Origin: DATAVB01 sp040414495 | Lineage (GTDB): Bacteria > Actinomycetota > Actinomycetes > Mycobacteriales > QHCD01 | Length of the DNA stretch: 28,391 nucleotides | Direction: 5' to 3' | Assembly: GCA_040414495.1 (NCBI GenBank) | Contig: JBEDUI010000242.1 | Span: 1-28,391 of the forward strand | Shown: positions 24,833 through 28,391 of the stretch, in pieces | How positions within the stretch are numbered: the first letter of the stretch is position 1 | How the letters are laid out: each line of letters opens with the position of its first letter | Made by a program: the position numbers and the translations under genes | The notes under the pieces: model-generated | What the model was told of the DNA's origin: nothing | The model's database searches: none | The model's input: the letters and a program-made list of their open reading frames with translations, nothing else

Positions 24833-25384
24833 ATGCTTACACGTCTGGTGCGGATCGGGGCTGGCGCGACCATGCTGGTCGGGCTGATTTCCGCTGGGCT
24901 GGCCGGAGCCAACGCGGCCGGTGCGGCCACGCCGAAGGCCGACACGGTCCGGCCGAGCTACATCGGCTGCACGTACACCATCAGCCACCCGACCCCGATC
25001 TACAAAAAGGCCAGCTTCACCGGCGGCACGTACGGCGGCGGCAAGCACACCGGCCAGGCCGTGACGTCCGAGGACGAGTGCGCGTACTTCACCGCCGGCT
25101 TCCACAGCGTGCGCCTGTCCGGCGGCGGCACCGGCTACATCTACGCCTCGGACCTGGTCAAGCCCAGCCCGCAGCCGAGCGTCGAATCCCGGTACACGAT
25201 CACCGGATCGGTCAATGTCCGCAACGCGCCCAGCACCACTCGCGGTGCGGTGATCGCGACCAAGAGTAAGGGCCAGGTCGTCACTTCGCCCTGGTACAAG
25301 GGCGATTTCTCGAACAACGGTTTCGCCGAGGTGTTGATGGGCAACGGCAACATCGGCTGGATCTCGTCGGCTTACGTCAGCTGA
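24833..25384 (+). CDS. Secreted protein with tandem bacterial SH3-like domains
   Basis: A 183-residue exported protein. A signal peptide spans residues 1 to about 32 (basic MLTRLVRIG, hydrophobic core, ANAAGAA cleavage region). Residues 43-110 form one SH3-like unit with two cysteines, C46 and C83, probably a disulfide, ending in GYIYASDLVKP. Residues 120-183 form a clearer SH3b unit (GSVNVRNAPSTTRGAVIATK, ending GWISSAYVS). Such domains bind cell-wall peptides or proteins; no catalytic domain is present. ATG 24833 has a G-rich ribosome site (GGGGGGA) about 7 bases upstream. It is transcribed against the his genes, between hisH and hisA, and ends at a strong terminator, so it is an independent insertion. 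Confidence 0.88.
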   Translation: MLTRLVRIGAGATMLVGLISAGLAGANAAGAATPKADTVRPSYIGCTYTISHPTPIYKKASFTGGTYGGGKHTGQAVTSEDECAYFTAGFHSVRLSGGGTGYIYASDLVKPSPQPSVESRYTITGSVNVRNAPSTTRGAVIATKSKGQVVTSPWYKGDFSNNGFAEVLMGNGNIGWISSAYVS

Positions 25385-25395
25385 TCCCGAGATGT

Positions 25396-25446
25396 AACGG
25401 CATTGTTCGGCGCTTACGGGGGGCGCCGAACAATGCCGTTCTTTTA
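25396..25446 (+). terminator. Strong intrinsic terminator after the SH3 protein gene
   Basis: Perfect 18-bp arms (25396-25413 and 25423-25440) with a 9-base loop, followed by CTTTTA. It begins 11 bases after the stop codon. The symmetric stem may also slow transcription arriving from hisH on the other strand. Confidence 0.85.
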
Positions 25447-25484
25447 CGTTCAGGGAAATCGCCTGCCAGGCAAGGGATTGCGGG

Positions 25485-26096
25485 TCAGCCGAGCGTGCCG
25501 AGCCAATTCTTCAACAATGCCGCACCCGCGTCACCGGACTTTTCCGGGTGAAACTGGGTAGCGGCCAACTGCCCGCGTTCGACCGCCGCCACGAACGGCT
25601 CACCGTGCTGGCTCATCGTCACCGTGCCATCGGTCGTCGTGGCCGCGTAGGAATGCACGAAATAAAACCGGGTGTCGGCCGGAATTCCGGCGAACAACGC
25701 GGTCTGCGCGGCCGGCCGCACGGTGTTCCATCCCATATGGGGCAGCACATCGGCGTTCAGCCGGCGGACCGAACCGGAGAGCATGCCGAGTCCGTCGGTA
25801 CGCAGGCCGTGCTCCTCACCGCGTTCGAACAGAATCTGCATGCCGACGCAAATCCCCAACACGGGGCGGTTTTCGGCCAACCGGGCCCGGACCACATCGC
25901 CGCCGCCGGCTCTGGTCAGCCCGTCCATGCAGGCGGCGAACGCGCCCACGCCCGGCACCACCAGACCGTCGGCGGCGCGGGCCTGGCTGCGGTCGGAGGT
26001 CACGGTAACGTCCGCGCCAACCCGGGCCAGAGCGCGCTGCGCCGAACGTAGATTGCCCGAGCCGTAATCCAGTACGACAATCCGCGGTGCGCCCAT
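25485..26096 (-). CDS. hisH: Imidazole glycerol phosphate synthase, glutaminase subunit
   Basis: HisH (203 aa) hydrolyses glutamine and channels ammonia to HisF. The class I amidotransferase triad is C83 (GICVGMQ), H183 and E185 (QFHPEKSG). VVLDYGSGNLRSA and GVGAFAACM are N-terminal signatures. The ATG start has AGGAGG 5 bases upstream, located across the stop of the preceding 58-residue gene. The partner hisF lies on the far side of the inserted SH3 gene. Confidence 0.97.
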   Translation of the reverse strand: MGAPRIVVLDYGSGNLRSAQRALARVGADVTVTSDRSQARAADGLVVPGVGAFAACMDGLTRAGGGDVVRARLAENRPVLGICVGMQILFERGEEHGLRTDGLGMLSGSVRRLNADVLPHMGWNTVRPAAQTALFAGIPADTRFYFVHSYAATTTDGTVTMSQHGEPFVAAVERGQLAATQFHPEKSGDAGAALLKNWLGTLG

Positions 26097-26105
26097 CGCC
26101 GCCTC

Positions 26106-26282
26106 CTACACCAACCGGAGCACGCCGCCGGCCAGGGCCAGCAACGCGCACACCGCCAACGCGGTCGCGAAACCCTTGGCCTGCCTGCTTTTGCGCTTGT
26201 CGTCGGAGTCCCTGCTCTGCGCCCAGATGCTGTAGGCGCCGCCGACCAGAAAGCCGCCGACGATCAGCAATACCGTGCCCAT
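26106..26282 (-). CDS. 58-residue two-helix membrane protein between hisB and hisH
   Basis: The reading frame encodes MGTVLLIVGGFLVGGAYSIW (helix 1, about 2-20), then a polar charged loop (AQSRDSDDKRKSRQAKG), then helix 2 (FATALAVCALLALAGGVLRLV, to the end). Its ATG follows the hisB TAA directly (TAAATG), and its TAG lies 9 bases before hisH, with the hisH ribosome site overlapping its end. This spacing and the intact hydrophobic pattern support a real, coupled gene. I do not recognise a function; it is not a histidine-pathway enzyme. Confidence 0.72.
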   Translation of the reverse strand: MGTVLLIVGGFLVGGAYSIWAQSRDSDDKRKSRQAKGFATALAVCALLALAGGVLRLV

Positions 26283-26885
26283 TTACAGAACGCCCTTTGT
26301 GCTCGGCACCCCAGAAACCCGCGGATCCAGAGCACACGCCGTACGCAACGCCCGGGCGACTGCCTTGAACTGCGCCTCGGTGATGTGGTGCGCGTCGCGA
26401 CCGGACAAAACCCTTACGTGCAAGGCGATCCGGGACGCGGTGACGAACGACTCCCAGATATGGCGCACCAACGTACCGGTGAAATCGCCGCCGATCACCA
26501 CGGTCTCCATCACCGCCGGCTCGTCGTGCACCAGGTACGGCCGGCCGGACAGATCGACCGCGACCTGCACCAACGCCTCGTCCAACGGCACCAGCGAATC
26601 GCCGAACCGGGTCACGCCCTGCCGGTCCCCGAGTGCCTGTGCGAACGCCGTTCCCAACGCGATCGCGGTGTCCTCGACCGTGTGGTGGGCGTCGATGTGC
26701 AGGTCACCCTCGGTCCGTACGGTCAGGTCGAAGCCGCCGTGCTTGCCCAACTGAGCCAGCATGTGGTCGTAGAAACCGACCCCGGTGGCGACATCGGTTT
26801 TCCCGGTGCCGTCCAGGTCGACCTCGACGAGTACCTTGCTCTCGCTGGTCGCCCGCTCGACGCGGCCGGTCCGATGGGTGCTCAC
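26283..26885 (-). CDS. hisB: Imidazoleglycerol-phosphate dehydratase
   Basis: A monofunctional IGPD (200 aa, without a phosphatase domain) that dehydrates IGP to imidazole-acetol phosphate using Mn. Both metal-binding signatures are present: HIDAHHTVEDTAIALG near residue 65 and GRDAHHITEAQFKA near residue 165. VGFYDHMLAQLGKHGGFDL is the typical N-terminal segment. The GTG start overlaps the hisC stop (GTGA). The stop codon TAA abuts the ATG of the 58-residue gene. Confidence 0.97.
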   Translation of the reverse strand: MSTHRTGRVERATSESKVLVEVDLDGTGKTDVATGVGFYDHMLAQLGKHGGFDLTVRTEGDLHIDAHHTVEDTAIALGTAFAQALGDRQGVTRFGDSLVPLDEALVQVAVDLSGRPYLVHDEPAVMETVVIGGDFTGTLVRHIWESFVTASRIALHVRVLSGRDAHHITEAQFKAVARALRTACALDPRVSGVPSTKGVL

Positions 26886-28006
26886 GGCTCAATCCTCTCC
26901 TTCTGCACGGTCGCCAGCGCTTCCAGGAACGCACTGGTCTCCGGCTCGGTGCCGGCGGTCACCCGGAGCCAGCCGGGCAGCCCGACATCGCGTACCAGTA
27001 CATCGTGGTCCAGCAGCGCCTGCCAGGTCGCGGCCGAGTCAGCGAAGTTGCCGAACAGCACGAAGTTGGCATCACTCGGCACCGAACGCAGGCCCAGCCC
27101 CGGTAACTCGGCCACGATCCGGTCCCGCTGCACCTTTACCCGCTCGACCGTGCTGAGCAGTTCCGGCGCGTGCGCCAGCGCGACCCGGGCGGCGGCCTGG
27201 GTCAGCGTGGACAGGTGGTACGGCAGCCGGACCAAGTGCAGCGCGTCGACCACGGCCGGGTCGGCCGCGAGGTAGCCCAGCCGCAGCCCGGCCATGCCGA
27301 ATGCCTTGGACATGGTCCGGGTGACAACCAGGCGGGGGTGTCCGGGCAGCAGGGTCAGCGCATTCGGAGTCCCAGGCCGGGCGAATTCGGCGTACGCCTC
27401 ATCAACCACGACCATGCCCGGCGCGACCGCCAGTACGGCCTGCACGACCTCGAGGTCGAGGGCGGTCCCGGTCGGGTTATTCGGCGAGCAGAGGAACACC
27501 ACGTCCGGCTGGTGCTTGATCACCGCAGCCGCCGCGTGTTCGGCGCTGAGGGTGAAATCGCCGGCCCGCATTCCGTCGATCCAGTCGGTGCCGGTCCCGG
27601 TCGAGATGATCGGGTGCATCGAGTACGACGGGGTGAAGCCGAGTGCGACCCGGCCGGGCCCGCCGAACGCCTGCAGGATTTGTTGCAGGATCTCGTTCGA
27701 ACCGTTGGCCGCCCAGACCTGCTGCGCGGTCAGCCCGTGGCCGAGGTAGCCGGCCAGGTCCTCCCGCAACGCCACCGCCTCGCGGTCCGGGTACCGGTTC
27801 AGGCTGCCGGCGGCACTCCGGACCGCCGCGGCGATGTCCTCGACCAACTGCGCCGGCAACGGGTACGAATTCTCGTTCGTATTCAGCGCGACCGCGACTT
27901 CCAACTGTGGCGCGCCATAAGGCGTACGCCCGCGCAGGTCCTCGCGCAACGGCAGATCGGCCAAGGTGATTGGCGTGTCCACAGTGGACTGTGAATTTTG
28001 GATCAC
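26882..28006 (-). CDS. hisC: Histidinol-phosphate aminotransferase
   Basis: HisC (374 aa) is a PLP fold-type I aminotransferase that makes histidinol phosphate from imidazole-acetol phosphate and glutamate, the product of GltBD. NTNENSYPLP is the substrate-binding start, SPNNPTGTALD and VVVDEAYAEF are cofactor-contact segments, and K234 in TRTMSKAFGMAGLRLGY binds PLP. The GTG start overlaps the hisD stop (GTGA). Confidence 0.96.
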   Translation of the reverse strand: MIQNSQSTVDTPITLADLPLREDLRGRTPYGAPQLEVAVALNTNENSYPLPAQLVEDIAAAVRSAAGSLNRYPDREAVALREDLAGYLGHGLTAQQVWAANGSNEILQQILQAFGGPGRVALGFTPSYSMHPIISTGTGTDWIDGMRAGDFTLSAEHAAAAVIKHQPDVVFLCSPNNPTGTALDLEVVQAVLAVAPGMVVVDEAYAEFARPGTPNALTLLPGHPRLVVTRTMSKAFGMAGLRLGYLAADPAVVDALHLVRLPYHLSTLTQAAARVALAHAPELLSTVERVKVQRDRIVAELPGLGLRSVPSDANFVLFGNFADSAATWQALLDHDVLVRDVGLPGWLRVTAGTEPETSAFLEALATVQKERIEP

Positions 28007-28391
28007 GACTCGTCCGATCCAGTTTCCTGCCGTACGGATCGCACCTGTACGGCGGCGGCGTGGGCGGGCAGATCCTCGACGTACGCGACCGCGGCGATGT
28101 TCTCACTCACCTGGGCCAGCGCGCTCTCGTCGTACTCGACCACGTGAATTCCCTTGAGGAATGTCTGTACGGACAAGCCGCTGGAGTGCCGGGCCGTGCC
28201 GCCGGTGGGCAGCACGTGGTTCGAGCCGGCGCAGTAGTCGCCCAGCGGCACCGGCGAATACGGGCCGACGAAGATCGCGCCGGCGTTGGTGACGCGGTCG
28301 GCCACCGACCGGGCGTCGCGGGTGATGACCTCCAGGTGCTCGGCGGCGTAGGAATTCACCACCGCCAAACCCTGCTCCAGGTCGCGAACCA
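28003..28391 (-). CDS. hisD: Histidinol dehydrogenase, C-terminal part
   Basis: About 128 C-terminal residues of HisD, cut by the right window edge. HisD performs the last two NAD-dependent oxidations to histidine. Seen are VNSYAAEHLEVITRDA, NAGAIFVGPYSPVPLGDYC, the highly conserved AGSNHVLPTGGTARHSSGL and SVQTFLKGIHVVEYD. It heads the his run in the direction of transcription and overlaps hisC by 4 bases. Confidence 0.96.
   Translation of the reverse strand, partial: VRDLEQGLAVVNSYAAEHLEVITRDARSVADRVTNAGAIFVGPYSPVPLGDYCAGSNHVLPTGGTARHSSGLSVQTFLKGIHVVEYDESALAQVSENIAAVAYVEDLPAHAAAVQVRSVRQETGSDES

Overview
The window is high-GC DNA with many GTG starts, ATGA/GTGA gene overlaps and TANNNT -10 boxes. 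It carries an actinobacterial his-trp-lgt-gltBD gene neighbourhood. The sequence alone does not fix genus; a DUF222/HNH protein, PriA-type HisA and TIGR02234-like Trp membrane protein all fit Actinomycetota.

Layout, left to right. (1) 1-1316: a truncated DHA2-type MFS exporter (minus) divergent from an ArsR-type repressor (plus), with an imperfect palindrome between them. (2) 1362-7435: gltB-gltD (minus), NADPH glutamate synthase, ending at a perfect 18-bp-arm terminator. (3) 7436-9590: a long non-coding leader, a 39-codon gene with a near-perfect Shine-Dalgarno sequence, a strong hairpin, an array of about nine 18-bp repeats, and a JmjC/cupin Fe(II)/2-oxoglutarate oxygenase. This looks like a small RiPP-type cassette (precursor plus tailoring hydroxylase) and is the most interesting part of the window. 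(4) 9657-15189: accessory block of a TadE/G-like protein, a cytosolic GH29 alpha-L-fucosidase, a DUF222/HNH protein, an orphan CoxG-like SRPBCC protein with a C-terminal anchor, and a VIT1/CCC1-type transporter. (5) 15193-21927 (minus): hisI-trpE-Trp membrane protein-trpC-trpB-trpA-lgt. (6) 22149-28391 (minus except one gene): hisD(partial)-hisC-hisB-58 aa membrane protein-hisH, then a plus-strand secreted SH3 protein, then hisA/priA-hisF, then an alpha/beta hydrolase.

Functionally the backbone joins glutamate/nitrogen assimilation (GltBD) to histidine and tryptophan synthesis. HisH uses glutamine; HisA is of the PriA type that in Actinobacteria can also serve as TrpF, which fits the lack of trpF in the trp cluster. 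Two short stretches interrupt the his genes: a secreted SH3 protein in the opposite orientation and an alpha/beta hydrolase. Several genes (arsR-type, tadE-like, lgt, HNH, hydrolase) have a TANNNT box 5-7 bases before the start codon and no Shine-Dalgarno sequence, as expected of leaderless mRNAs. No rRNA, tRNA, CRISPR array or insertion sequence was seen.
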